From assembly GCA_965223955.1 (NCBI GenBank), contig OZ245029.1, forward strand, positions 1,426,001 to 1,490,000: a DNA stretch of 64,000 nucleotides, written 5' to 3'. Each line of letters opens with the position of its first letter. The first letter of the stretch is position 1. This document shows positions 24,142 through 33,223 of this stretch, piece by piece. Origin of the DNA: Bin75 sp965223955 (lineage in GTDB: Bacteria > Nitrospirota > Nitrospiria > Nitrospirales > UBA8639). The notes beneath the pieces are model-generated. The model did no database searches, was not told the DNA's origin, and saw only the letters and a list, made by a program, of their open reading frames with translations. The position numbers and the translations under genes are program-made.

Positions 24142-24276
24142 GCTTGAGTTTCACATATTAATGATACTAAATTATAGTACTATTGCAAACAAAAAACCCG
24201 CAAATTTCGTCTTCTTCCAGTCCCACATGTCGTCGTTCAAAATGTCTTCGGAAATGATTTATCTCCCCTTTGTTGT

Positions 24277-24381
24277 ATGGTCCCAGATGACTACGAGCCG
24301 ACTCAGGAAGAGATCGAACGAACCTACCTAGTAGATCCCCGTCTTCATCAGAACAGGACAAGGCTGATCAGTCAGTCGTAA
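24277..24381 (+). CDS. Possible 34-aa small ORF
   Basis: ATG at 24277 encodes MVPDDYEPTQEEIERTYLVD and a basic end, acidic then basic in composition. It is unrecognised and has no clear ribosome binding site. It lies between the hicAB relic and the minus-strand membrane-protein gene, so it may be the tail of a lost gene rather than a real gene. Confidence 0.2.
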   Translation: MVPDDYEPTQEEIERTYLVDPRLHQNRTRLISQS

Positions 24382-24406
24382 GGGTGGACGGATAGTGATG
24401 AAGGGA

Positions 24407-24529
24407 CTATCTTTGTGGTGAAGGTGGAGGGGGAGGCGGCGGAGGGGGAGGGGGCTCCGCAGGAGGGCTTGGCGGACCAGATTCCCTGCGTTCCTCTGGT
24501 TCCCGGTCGGGATGATAATTATGCTGCAT
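24407..24529 (-). CDS. Small proline-rich ORF after the 2TM protein
   Basis: 40 aa from an ATG that overlaps the end of the upstream membrane-protein gene by 11 bp: a basic/acidic head (MQHNYHPDREPEERRES) and a tail with a run of about eleven prolines. It is in the -1 frame relative to the upstream gene, so it could be either a coupled small protein or a tail reached by frameshifting. Unrecognised. Confidence 0.3.
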   Translation of the reverse strand: MQHNYHPDREPEERRESGPPSPPAEPPPPPPPPPPPSPQR

Positions 24530-25019
24530 GACGATAGCGATTGGTGAGGTAGGCGTAAGCTTCCTTTGCAGCCCGACTATTAAGCCGTTCACTCGTTCCA
24601 ACGTCAAACCTCTCCAAGATGGCATAAATCTGATTGAACAATTCATTCGATCGTCTGATTGCCTGGTCGTCAGTTAGAGAGCCTGATTCGAGTTGATCCC
24701 AAAGCGTTTCATATTCAAGATGGAGACGCCCCATGTCCTTCCAGATCCTGGCAAGCGTTGCAGCCTTGTCACTCGGATCTTCGATTAGGTCCCATACCGC
24801 AACACCAGCCAAACCGATAGCTAGACCGTGAGTAATTAAGGCAGAGTCAACCCCAGACAGAAAGACGCTGAGGAGGCCAGTGCTGCCAACACCAATCATC
24901 CCTTTACTAACGAAACGATGGATCCGATACCGTTTGTACAATAACTCATAGTATCGGACATACCTTTCCATCGAAGCCAGCCGATACCAGACATGCTCTC
25001 TTGTCTGTTGCGTCACCAT
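24519..25019 (-). CDS. Two-helix membrane protein, unknown (SLATT-like layout)
   Basis: 166 aa from the ATG at 25019 (MVTQQTREHVW); a longer frame to 25229 has no family-like content. A helical N-terminus rich in Tyr and Arg (YVRYYELLYKRYRIHRF) is followed by two hydrophobic segments (GMIGVGSTGLLSVFL and HGLAIGLAGVAVWDL) and a C-terminal helical, charged domain (ATLARIWKDMGRLHLEYETL). This layout resembles SLATT-type 2TM proteins found near nucleotide-signalling defence genes, but no such partner gene is visible here, so the assignment is a guess. Confidence 0.55.
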   Translation of the reverse strand: MVTQQTREHVWYRLASMERYVRYYELLYKRYRIHRFVSKGMIGVGSTGLLSVFLSGVDSALITHGLAIGLAGVAVWDLIEDPSDKAATLARIWKDMGRLHLEYETLWDQLESGSLTDDQAIRRSNELFNQIYAILERFDVGTSERLNSRAAKEAYAYLTNRYRHAA

Positions 25020-25322
25020 GCTGATGTAGTATACGCACACGGGCTTGGAACTGTAAACCCTAAACCCCGTGAGTTTCATCTTCTGCCAATGCAACCCTTC
25101 CTCGTTCAAGGAACCTTCGGAAACGAACCAGTAACGCGAGCAGCACGCCGCCAATAGAGCGAAGTTTGATAATCGGAATATTTTGAAAGAAAGTTTTCCG
25201 TGTCGGCCAACTCTCTGATCCCTGCCCACTTTCCCTCAGCCACTACGGTGGCTATACTGCCGCCATTTCCTCACGTTCGACCTCGACCTAAATTGGGGGA
25301 AGGTCACGGGAACCTTGGAGGA

Positions 25323-26753
25323 TCAATGGCCGTGTCGTTTCAGACAATACAAAACACGCTTTCCGGTGGGGAGTTCATGGCGATCCACTAGTGAAAAATG
25401 TTTGAAGGCCTCGGACTCAAAGGCCGACAGGGTATACCACGGATAGACATCCTCGCGGTTGGCAAGGAGTTTCTTCACCATAGGATCCGATTTGGGTACA
25501 AACTCAACAATGACGTACTCGGCCTCAATAACCAGAAGCAAATTGAAGATATACTCAAAGGGCACATTGTGTGTGAAACAGAGATGGTGCAGAAGGGCCA
25601 ACATGAACACGACGGTCGGCTTCCCTCGATTCAGGAAACCCTGCCGCTCAACGTTGTTCCACCCTAAGCCGGGCGAGGGATTCGTCACATCCAGGACCAA
25701 AGGCAAAATTCCTGAAATTCTGTTTTCTCGACAGTAACGATAGAGGCGATTCACTGATTCCAGATCGGCGTCCGCTGCGATGACCAGATCAGCATATTTT
25801 CGGGCAATTAAGGAAAATTCTCCCGTATTGCACCCAAGATCCCAAACGGAATTTGGCTGTATGTCCTGTAAATGTTTTTCCACAAATCTCTGCTTGGCTT
25901 CAATTTCCGGAGCCGTATAAGATCGATTCTCAGAGTAGCCGGCCCAATGACTTTCAGGGCCAGATGAGGATAATTGGGTGACGACCTTTTTCATGGCACG
26001 AATCAGGGACGTCACATGATCCAGAGAAAATTTCAGTGTTTGAAAGCTTGACTTCAGAGCGGGGTTATCAGCCTGAAACCCGGTTTGAAAAAAAGATTGG
26101 AGAATAACATGTTTGAACATGCCGGCTTTTCTCCAGCCTAACCCTCCAAGAAGAGGTTTCATCACATGGAGCGGAATCCCCTCAAGATAACTTCTCAAGA
26201 AGTGTTGAAAATGGACGCCTCTATGGGCTGTCAAAGCCAAGGGAAATAAGAACTATTGGCAGAACTGCGTATAGCCAGCCCATGGTGTGCCAGGAACATA
26301 TTTCGCGATGGAGAGAATATCAATAAAAATCGGGCGACATCCCAAAAATTGAACGTTATAGGCGGTAGCATCCTTTAGGGTAAATCCATATTGTCCACTA
26401 TGAAGCAGAAGATCCAGAGTGTGTAATGCCGCATCCTTCAACATATCGAATGACCATTCATAGGGATAGCTGATGAAGGGAATGCGGCTCTGTTCAATGA
26501 TTCCTGTAACCTCAGGGAACTTCGCGGCAATGGCACCCGCAGACGCTGAATCAGTTTCCCACGTTCGAGTTATCCAGTTTTCCTCCTCCAGCCGTTGACT
26601 CAAAGGACTTTGGCGAAAGTCATGGTACGAGGCCAACCCATCCTTCGTAAGTGCCCGAAACACCCGATTGTCCTGAAAAAATACAAACCCCTCGGGATCA
26701 CGGTAGGATCCTGAAGCCCGCACAAGATCGGGGGAAGACTCAGGGTTCATCAT
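25323..26753 (-). pseudogene. Class I SAM methyltransferase with kinase-like N-terminal region, interrupted by one in-frame TAG
   Basis: Two frames that are exactly in phase, 26753-26253 and 26240-25323, are separated by a single TAG (26253-26255) with the reading ...GYTQFCQ-stop-FLFPLALTAHRG... Together they would make a ~475-aa protein: an N-terminal part (YRDPEGFVFFQDNRVFRALT) that resembles the kinase-like region of NoeA-type proteins, and a C-terminal SAM-binding domain (SVWDLGCNTGEFSLIARKYA, LVIAADADLESVNRLYRYC). The second half has no plausible start codon (TTG only). A single C-to-T change (CAG to TAG) would explain it. Placed among surface-glycan genes. Confidence 0.7.
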
Positions 26754-26943
26754 CCCGTTCCTTACGAAAAAGCTTGGTGATTTTTCCCCAATACAGTTTG
26801 ACCAAGACCCCGATGCCGGCAATGCCGCCCAGTAATATTTGAACCAGCAAGCCTCCGGCCGACGGGTCAATATAGGCCAGTGCAAAATCAGGCTCAATCA
26901 ACATTATTCCTAATAAGAGGGCTCCGATTGTTTTTCGCATCAT
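26740..26943 (-). CDS. Small membrane protein (YIDPS motif)
   Basis: 67 aa from the ATG at 26943 with AAGGAAGAAG directly before it. A signal-like first helix (IGALLLGIMLIEPDFALA) is followed by YIDPSAGGLLVQILLGGIAG and a second helix with a basic tail (KLFRKERDDEP). Its end overlaps the start of the methyltransferase by 14 bp. The same small protein is often found beside sulfatase-fold and methyltransferase genes of polysaccharide loci; function unknown. Confidence 0.7.
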   Translation of the reverse strand: MMRKTIGALLLGIMLIEPDFALAYIDPSAGGLLVQILLGGIAGIGVLVKLYWGKITKLFRKERDDEP

Positions 26944-26966
26944 CTTCTTCCTTGTATGAATCACAG

Positions 26967-28451
26967 TCACTCAGGCGGCAACTTGTTGTGGTGTTTTACC
27001 CTTTCCATTTGGTCCAGCAAAATCCCAAAAAACCCGGATGTATCAACAGGATGCGGATTCACTACACCATGGGTTTGTTCCGGCGACTTGATCAAGAACG
27101 GCACACGGTCCACCTGCTCATGCCCAAGCGTGTCTCGCCCAGGCTTTAGGGGATCAAAACTTATTCCATGGTCGCTCATGACCACGATCCATGATTGGTC
27201 ATACAGTTTTTTGGCTTTGAGTCGGGCAATGAATTCGCCAAATAAGGAGTCCGCATACGTCACCTGTTCTCTATAAAATTCTTGCATTTCTTCGAGTTCG
27301 CCGGAACTCATACGTTCCGTTGGTCCAGACTCATATGTGTTTTTCCTAATGTCACCATTACTTGTAAATCGATAAGGAGAATGGGGTAACTCCTCATGAA
27401 TATATGTAAAAGTGGGATAGTCGAAAGACTGGCCCATGTTGAGCGCAAGAGCGATTGGGCGTTCTCGATTCGCGGGTGGACCAAAAATCAGCATACGTAA
27501 TTCCTTGCCTGCTATGGTGTTGCGTAACATCCCAGGGATAGTTCTTTTCCAAATATGCCTGACCAGTGAGACAGAGTCGGCAAATCCTCTGTCATGAAAA
27601 ATCCGACATCCCTCAACGATTTCCTGAAAAGCCAGACAATAGGGTAAATGATATCCGAGGATGAACAATTCCATGTTTCGGGCTATGGACGAAAGATAAT
27701 TTTGGGAATTGAAGTTGTATAAAAATTGCTGGTTAAATTCGGTGACATCTTTCTTTCCCAAGAGCAAAGCTGGAATGGCTGTGTCGGTCTTAGGATAGAG
27801 AGTTCGCGCATGAGGATGCCACGTACTGGTCCGGGAAAATCTTTCCAAATTCGGAACGACGTGAACGTTAAAATTATTTCCCTGTAAACTCTGGACAAGC
27901 GAAAATTCATCAAGAATTATCCAAAATACATGATGCCCATCCTCCTCCAGAACAACTTGGCTCGCCTTTCTTTGGGCAGACTCCATGTTGGATTCCAATT
28001 CTCGTGTTTGAAGAATGACCAGGCCAAAATTAAACACTTCATACAAAAAAAGAAGGAAAAGAAACTGGTGTACAAGAATGACCGTTTTTTTCTCTGCTCG
28101 CAAAAATCCTATCACGGCTGGAGCGAGCACCACGACGCAAAAGATGACATACAGGGTTTTCCATGAGGAGGAAACCGTAGTAATCTGAACAAGATGCAAA
28201 AAAGACACGAGGGCCACAATCGATAGAGTTTTTTGAACACGTAAAGCAATCTTTTCACCTCCCCGCCAATTCGCCAAAAACAGGGAAAAGCCCACGACGA
28301 GTATCCCACCCCCGTAGACTGTTAAAAGGCAGGAAATACAGACCAGTTCATAGGGGTAAGCCAAGATGAGACTGTTCAACGGGGTTATGAACAGTAGCGT
28401 GATTACATTAATGGCAATAAGAACAGCCGCAAAAACTGAGCCTGAATTCAT
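26967..28451 (-). CDS. Membrane-anchored sulfatase-fold transferase/hydrolase
   Basis: 494 aa. Five hydrophobic segments in the first ~150 residues (e.g. VLIAINVITLLFITPLNSLI, YELVCISCLLTVYGGGILVV) are followed by an alkaline-phosphatase/sulfatase superfamily domain: WIILDEFSLVQSL, KTDTAIPALLLGKKD and WIVVMSDHGISFDPL. The usual sulfatase motif with Cys/Ser for formylglycine (C/S-x-P-x-R) is absent; the Thr in KTDTAIP sits where lipid phospho-transferases have their nucleophile, so an LTA-synthase or phosphoethanolamine-transferase-like activity on surface glycan is a better guess. Leads the minus-strand set with the small protein and methyltransferase. Confidence 0.75.
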   Translation of the reverse strand: MNSGSVFAAVLIAINVITLLFITPLNSLILAYPYELVCISCLLTVYGGGILVVGFSLFLANWRGGEKIALRVQKTLSIVALVSFLHLVQITTVSSSWKTLYVIFCVVVLAPAVIGFLRAEKKTVILVHQFLFLLFLYEVFNFGLVILQTRELESNMESAQRKASQVVLEEDGHHVFWIILDEFSLVQSLQGNNFNVHVVPNLERFSRTSTWHPHARTLYPKTDTAIPALLLGKKDVTEFNQQFLYNFNSQNYLSSIARNMELFILGYHLPYCLAFQEIVEGCRIFHDRGFADSVSLVRHIWKRTIPGMLRNTIAGKELRMLIFGPPANRERPIALALNMGQSFDYPTFTYIHEELPHSPYRFTSNGDIRKNTYESGPTERMSSGELEEMQEFYREQVTYADSLFGEFIARLKAKKLYDQSWIVVMSDHGISFDPLKPGRDTLGHEQVDRVPFLIKSPEQTHGVVNPHPVDTSGFFGILLDQMERVKHHNKLPPE

Positions 28452-28504
28452 TGTGCTTCTCCTATGAGTATTGGCGGCTGAAAAAAAGTTGAAAAAATCT
28501 GTTC

Positions 28505-28717
28505 GTGGAAAGTCGAAAAGGCCAGAAGCTCTACTTTGGAACTGTCACCCTGACGGGGAAGCTTGCGCTGGAGTGCCAGGTGATCAACAACCAACCAACG
28601 GTTGCCCGCTTCAATGCCAAACGGTACGCCAAGGCCAAAGAGTTGATGGAAACCGAGGGCCTTCACGTCGTGGACGCGCTGAAACGGGATACCAAAAGTC
28701 ATAACGGGTTGCCCTGA
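28505..28717 (+). pseudogene. Partial copy of the 3' part of the 37097-37954 gene
   Basis: Residues ALECQVINNQPTVARFNAKR and AKAKELMETEGLHVVDAL match the C-terminal domain of the 285-aa gene at 37097-37954 (ACQVINNQPTAARFNAKQ etc.) at about 85% DNA identity over roughly 120 bp. The first residues have no counterpart. It reads as a fragment left by duplication or transposition. Confidence 0.65.
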
Positions 28718-28733
28718 AACCTAATGTCATCGC

Positions 28734-29501
28734 TCACGGGTGGAGCTCCGGCCAGTTGGAGGAGAGGGTAATCCAACGCCGCTCGGCTACGAAGAGCTTC
28801 GACAGATGGCGAAGACCCATGTGAAGCTGCGCGGCAATCCGGCGGGCACGATATACACCTCTTCCGCGTGGTGGAGAATCCCAGCTGGTCGACGATTCTG
28901 TCGGAATCGGCTGCACCATCCCGTAGAGGGCGCATTGATCGAGTTGTATGGCAAGGCCTGGGTCGGCCTGCCACGAGTTCAACTCATAGGCCGCGCAGAT
29001 AACTGCGTCTGCCAGTCCGGGGCGGATGTCGGCACGAGAGAGGAGTTTCCCTGCGCCCGAAGGCCAGAGCACATAGGCCGCCGCGCCTGTCCGATCCTGA
29101 TAGAGACGTCGCATCGGCAGGTTCCGGTGCCGGCGGCCGACCAGCTTCTTCCGACTCCGAACCTCAAGGGTGACGTGGTCGAGTCCCCCTTCGTGCTTGA
29201 GCTCCTGTAAAAACACGGGCGTTTCCGCCGCCAACAGCGCATCGTCTTCAATGATCAGATGGGGAGCTCCCGCCACCCTGACCCGTTCCCACGCCATACA
29301 GTGGGAGGCAAGCACAGCTATCTCGATCACCTTCATCGGTCGTTCCCATTGTTGCCATCTCAAATCGTCAGCGGGCACGGGTAAGGTTTCGGGGGTTACG
29401 GCATCCATCCGCTCCCATTCCAGGCCGAGCGCTGCCATCTGCGCATCTTGGAAATTCATGCGGGTAGTTGCTCTGGAAAGGTTGATGATTAGCACCCGCA
29501 T
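28734..29501 (-). CDS. Glycosyltransferase family 25 protein
   Basis: 255 aa from ATG 29501. The N-terminal MRVLIINLSRATTRMNF followed by ERMDAVTP and later VIEIAVLASHCMAWERVR plus the acidic motif HLIIEDDALL are characteristic of GT25 proteins, which transfer sugars (e.g. galactose) in LPS outer-core or lipooligosaccharide synthesis. The C-terminal half carries the RRLYQDRTGAAAYVLW segment and a basic tail. Its first bases overlap the end of a truncated glycosyltransferase gene. Confidence 0.82.
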   Translation of the reverse strand: MRVLIINLSRATTRMNFQDAQMAALGLEWERMDAVTPETLPVPADDLRWQQWERPMKVIEIAVLASHCMAWERVRVAGAPHLIIEDDALLAAETPVFLQELKHEGGLDHVTLEVRSRKKLVGRRHRNLPMRRLYQDRTGAAAYVLWPSGAGKLLSRADIRPGLADAVICAAYELNSWQADPGLAIQLDQCALYGMVQPIPTESSTSWDSPPRGRGVYRARRIAAQLHMGLRHLSKLFVAERRWITLSSNWPELHP

Positions 29502-29728
29502 CGCCGCACCCGCCATGCCAGTAGAAGACTCGAAAGCGAAATGTCTCGGTAATGATTCTCGATGATCGGGCCAAGCGCTTCGATCTTTCCTCGCCATGAG
29601 CGGCGAGGGCGTATAATGAATCGTTGCTCCACGCCGCGCTCGCCCAACTCATTGACCAGATTTACTAAGAAGCGTTCTGCGCCACCGTCCTTACCGAAAT
29701 GAAAGTGTAGGACCTTCGGCACGATCAC
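29489..29728 (-). pseudogene. N-terminal remnant of a GT4-type glycosyltransferase
   Basis: About 79 aa starting at a GTG that overlaps the preceding GT25 stop (GTGA): VPKVLHFHFGKDGGAERFLV then a helix-rich piece ending AWRVRRCGC. The head matches GT4 glycosyltransferases (lipopolysaccharide synthesis) but ends abruptly, and its last bases run into the next gene. The rest of the ~370-residue enzyme is missing, so this is a deletion relic. Confidence 0.6.
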
Positions 29729-30471
29729 GCCTTCCCTTGCATGCGATGCCAATGGAGGAGTGCGAGATAACGCAGTTGATAGATCAGACCGCGCCACGCC
29801 TGGGCACCGCCGTGCTTCGCCGATGACCGTCGCTCTCCTCCGATCGTGCCGGTCATCGCCTGCTGATCGCCGACCTGCACCGGCGATGGCAGTACCAGCG
29901 CCACCCTGAGTCCGGTCTCCCAGAAGAATTTCTGATCTTCGTCGACGGGCCGGAAAAAAGGGAGCGCTCGTTTGACGAGATGACGCGCTGCCTCGCGTGT
30001 CAAGCCATACCCCATCGTGCAGGCTGGTACCCGGAAAGGCACCACAACCTCGTGCCTCGGACCAAGTCGGCGCCGCGTTACTGTCCGCAGTGCCTGATCA
30101 AGCGAAAACAGCTTGACCATGTCCCAATCTCGCTCGTCCTCACACAGCCGGCTTAGCACTTCGGCAAGGTCCTCTGTGGCCAGGAAGTCATCCTCGAAGA
30201 TGAACCCCCCGGCGGTCTTACCCTCGGCGATCCGCCGCCAAGCCGTCACGTGACTGAGGTAGCAGCCGATCTCGGGACGGAGAAGCGGATGCTTCGCCCG
30301 CCGGTGGTTGACTGCCGCATCGTAGGCGAGGCCGATTTCCGATTCGGACAGCGCCCAGCCATTGACGGCGTCAATCCTTTCGAACGGGATGCTTCGTGCG
30401 GTGAGCTGCCGCGCACTGTTGTCCATCCGCATGGTGTTCTCGGCCAAGTTAATGACGTAGGATGGCCACAT
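29725..30471 (-). CDS. Glycosyltransferase family 25 protein (second)
   Basis: 248 aa from ATG 30471 (MWPSYVINLAENTMRMDN); an upstream frame to 30522 is not family-like. The acidic GT25 motif GGFIFEDDFLATEDL and the conserved EIGCYLSHVTAWRRI segment are present. Ends with a basic tail. Close in type to the GT25 at 28734-29501, suggesting two related transfers on the same glycan. Confidence 0.82.
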   Translation of the reverse strand: MWPSYVINLAENTMRMDNSARQLTARSIPFERIDAVNGWALSESEIGLAYDAAVNHRRAKHPLLRPEIGCYLSHVTAWRRIAEGKTAGGFIFEDDFLATEDLAEVLSRLCEDERDWDMVKLFSLDQALRTVTRRRLGPRHEVVVPFRVPACTMGYGLTREAARHLVKRALPFFRPVDEDQKFFWETGLRVALVLPSPVQVGDQQAMTGTIGGERRSSAKHGGAQAWRGLIYQLRYLALLHWHRMQGKA

Positions 30472-30538
30472 GGTCAATGCTGAACCGCGCCGACGAGCGA
30501 AAACCGGATGCCCCATGGGCATCCGGGCGACAATCTAT

Positions 30539-31222
30539 TCATAGATAACGGATGAGGCGACGAATCCTTCGCGATAGCCCCGGCTTCTTGCGACTCGCTG
30601 CAATCACATCGGGTTGTACACAAAACTCATTCAGTTGCGGAAGGTGTGCAAGCCAATTTCGAATTCGCGACGCGTGTGTTGTACCCACCATGACATCTTC
30701 GGCCAAGAAGTAGTTCCGAAATCCTACATTCGACAGCATCCGCAAAATTCTTCTCGGTTCACTGCGCATACTCCGAATCTTGTGCAAATCAAAATCGATC
30801 ATAACGTTTCCGATTTTGTTCAACTCACCGCTTGCCATCAGATCACGAAGAATGCGTCCTTCAGTTCCCTCGCAGTTCAGTTTCATGACAACAAGGTCAT
30901 CTTCATGGATGTGTTTGCGAAAGAATTCCGTTGCGCGCAACGTATGGATCTGCTGTTGCCGGTTACGATCGATATCCGCCTTATCTTCGAAAAGCGACGC
31001 TCCCATCTCGCTCCCGAATAAAATGCTTGTTCCCGTGGCATCATCCAAGGCAGCCGGAATAATTCGAATGTTCTCCCTCGCAAATCTTTCACGCAAACTT
31101 TTCACGCAGTCCAATTGGGGTTCAAAGCAAAAGATCCGATCAAAGAGCCAGATTGGCTTGGAAATTTCCTCCAATGTCTCCCCTCTGTGTCCACCGACAT
31201 CAATAAAAACGACTCGTGACAT
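30539..31222 (-). CDS. FkbM-family methyltransferase
   Basis: 227 aa from ATG 31222 (MSRVVFIDVGGHRGETLEEI), the typical N-terminal SAM motif of FkbM enzymes. CFEPQLDCVKSL (motif II), LVVMKLNCEGTEGRIL and NVMIDFDLHKIRSM follow. FkbM enzymes methylate hydroxyls of sugars or other metabolites. A longer frame to 31306 is possible but would displace the motif from the N-terminus. Lies among surface-glycan genes. Confidence 0.85.
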   Translation of the reverse strand: MSRVVFIDVGGHRGETLEEISKPIWLFDRIFCFEPQLDCVKSLRERFARENIRIIPAALDDATGTSILFGSEMGASLFEDKADIDRNRQQQIHTLRATEFFRKHIHEDDLVVMKLNCEGTEGRILRDLMASGELNKIGNVMIDFDLHKIRSMRSEPRRILRMLSNVGFRNYFLAEDVMVGTTHASRIRNWLAHLPQLNEFCVQPDVIAASRKKPGLSRRIRRLIRYL

Positions 31223-31324
31223 AAGGATATCTTCTTTCTGATTGCTCCTTGCCTCAAATACGTCTTTCACTTCGACATGAAGCGCGATATTCATTATCGG
31301 AAACACGATGGAGCCACCATGGCG

Positions 31325-32137
31325 CTATCGCAAATGATTGAGGAGGTTGATGAAGGAGGGACGTTCTCCTAAGCGCCAGAGATGGATATAGATGATAATG
31401 CAAAGGACGCGCTTTCGAATTGAAGGGCCAAGACGCGCTAGAAAACGAGGAATAAAGACTGATCCCCGGCGGGTTCTATGAGGATCGTTGCGTGTCGTCG
31501 TGAAATGTCGTCCGATATGCCGATAATATGGGCTTCCGCCAAGCAGCAAGATTTTTTTCTCTCTCGCATAGTAGAAGTGTCCGATTTGGTGTTCTTCGCC
31601 GATCTTCTGATAACTGCCTGCTTCACGGTAATCAGCGAGGCGTCTGAGGCCGGGGTTGAAGTTGAGTATGTATTTGGGCTTCGCACGAGAGACATCAAAG
31701 TATCGATGGGGTGAGTTGTAGGGTTTCATGGATCGGATGATACCAGGGTCATCCAGAGGATCCCGGAGCCAGACCATGATCACATCGGGAAGATGTTCAA
31801 GAAGATCGAGAGAGGGCTGCATAAAACCAGATCTTATAAATTCCCAATCATCTTCGCAATGGAAAATATATGGAGTTTGAACTTCGGCATACGCGCGATC
31901 GATGGAAGGAATCTGTCCGATGCGTTTTTCGTTGATGAGGTATTGGAAGTGAGCCTTTGGGAATTCTTTGACTATATCGCGCAAATGCTCTCCGGCATTC
32001 GGGTCGCCGGAATCCTCGACGATTATATATTTTTCTATTTGGTGGTCGTTCTTTTGAAAGAAACTGCGGAGCGTCTTTTGGAGAAGATCAAATCGCCCGC
32101 AACTGGTCAGACAGAAAGTGATGCGTCGATCTTTCAT
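31325..32137 (-). CDS. Glycosyltransferase family 2 (GT-A) protein
   Basis: 270 aa. N-terminus MKDRRITFCLTSCGRFDLL and the Asp-containing segment YIIVEDSGDPNAG followed by HCEDDWEF, the DxD-type metal/nucleotide-sugar site, identify a GT-A fold family 2 transferase. The C-terminus is basic and hydrophobic (RVLCIIIYIHLWRL), suggesting membrane association. It begins 95 bp after (on the minus strand) the end of the GT4 fragment at 32232-32687. Confidence 0.82.
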   Translation of the reverse strand: MKDRRITFCLTSCGRFDLLQKTLRSFFQKNDHQIEKYIIVEDSGDPNAGEHLRDIVKEFPKAHFQYLINEKRIGQIPSIDRAYAEVQTPYIFHCEDDWEFIRSGFMQPSLDLLEHLPDVIMVWLRDPLDDPGIIRSMKPYNSPHRYFDVSRAKPKYILNFNPGLRRLADYREAGSYQKIGEEHQIGHFYYAREKKILLLGGSPYYRHIGRHFTTTRNDPHRTRRGSVFIPRFLARLGPSIRKRVLCIIIYIHLWRLGERPSFINLLNHLR

Positions 32138-32231
32138 CCGTTCGCGTCCTCCCTAAGAACATTTCAGCATCCGAAATATTTTCCGCCCCCATCCCGTAAA
32201 GCCGCCACACCGTGTTCGACCAATCATCCGG

Positions 32232-32687
32232 TCATTTAGGCCCGTCTTCACCGCCATCCAGCAGTTCCCGGTAGAGGGCGTTGAGCGCCGCTGCTTCGTC
32301 TTCGATCCGAAACCTTTCCTCAACGTGGCGCCGGGCCGCGGCCGACCATTGCTGCAGCGTGGCGGGTGAGGCAAGGGCCGCATCGACCGCCGCGCGCATC
32401 CGCCCTGCGTCACCGGGGGGGATCAGGCGTCCGGTCTCGCCCTCCATCACCAACTCGTCGAATGCGCCGACAGTCGTCGCGATTACCGGTACACCGCACG
32501 CCATCACCTCAAGCGGGGTAAGCCCGAAGCCCTCCCAGCGTTGCGGGGCCACGAACAGGTCGAGCGCCTGATACCAGCGTGGCATCTCTTCCACCGGCAC
32601 TTCCGGCAGGAACAGGATCCGGTCCCGGAGCCCCGCCCGTGCCACCTTCTCGCGCAGGTCCTGCAGAAACGGTCCGTGCTTGGACGG
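32232..32687 (-). pseudogene. C-terminal copy of a GT4 glycosyltransferase
   Basis: About 150 residues (FLQDLREKVARAGLRDRILF, then EVPVEEMPRWYQAL and GEDGPK) are nearly identical to the C-terminal half of the intact GT4 gene at 35148-36200. The upstream half of the 32232-33056 frame is unrelated sequence and contains no GT motifs. It therefore is a truncated duplicate. It lies in the same orientation as the intact copy. Confidence 0.8.
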
Positions 32688-32699
32688 GATAGGAAATCT

Positions 32700-33223
32700 C
32701 TCCTGCAGGCACTGTCTTCCGGTATCAACACCGGAGTCGGTCGATAAATCAGAACCCCCATACTCACCGCATCCATGACTTGGCAAACACAAGAATACAG
32801 CGGCAGTGGAACATATCAGCGATCCTTCCAGACGTGCGTTCTGCGATGAAAGGCAAGACGCATTTGGATGGCTTCCGTCATCGCGCTCTGTATGCGCCTT
32901 GTCACACTCACGATATCTCGCTGACGGCGACGCCCTGACGCCATCGTGCGTTGGCATCGACCAGCGCGAAAACCGCTTCGTCGAGGCTCTGCCAGTGACC
33001 ATTCGATACCGGCGAATCACAAGACGGCGGCGCTTGCACAACACGGAACAGGACACGCATACTTAGGCCGATTTTGATTCACTTATTGTATCTCTCTCGG
33101 GCACTGTACGTAGCCAGTAAATCATAAGACCCTGAAATCACTCAACCATTTTCGGCCAAATGGCAGTCATTGCAGACGAGATCAAAGTTTGATCACAAGT
33201 CATGACCGGCACTTGAGCGGAAT
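32700..33223. other. Intergenic stretch before the ATPase gene
   Basis: Open frames here on both strands are short and unrecognised. The part next to the GT4 fragment shows no GT4 similarity. No promoter or ribosome binding site of clear strength precedes the ATG at 33224 (GAGCGG at -10). Confidence 0.4.

Noticed and set aside
24407..24646. 79-aa version of the proline-rich ORF
   Set aside because: The extra N-terminal part overlaps the 2TM gene; the short version from 24529 is the only sensible one.
32232..33056. 274-aa GT4-like ORF as a real gene
   Set aside because: Only the C-terminal ~150 residues are GT4; the rest is unrelated, so it is listed as a pseudogene fragment.
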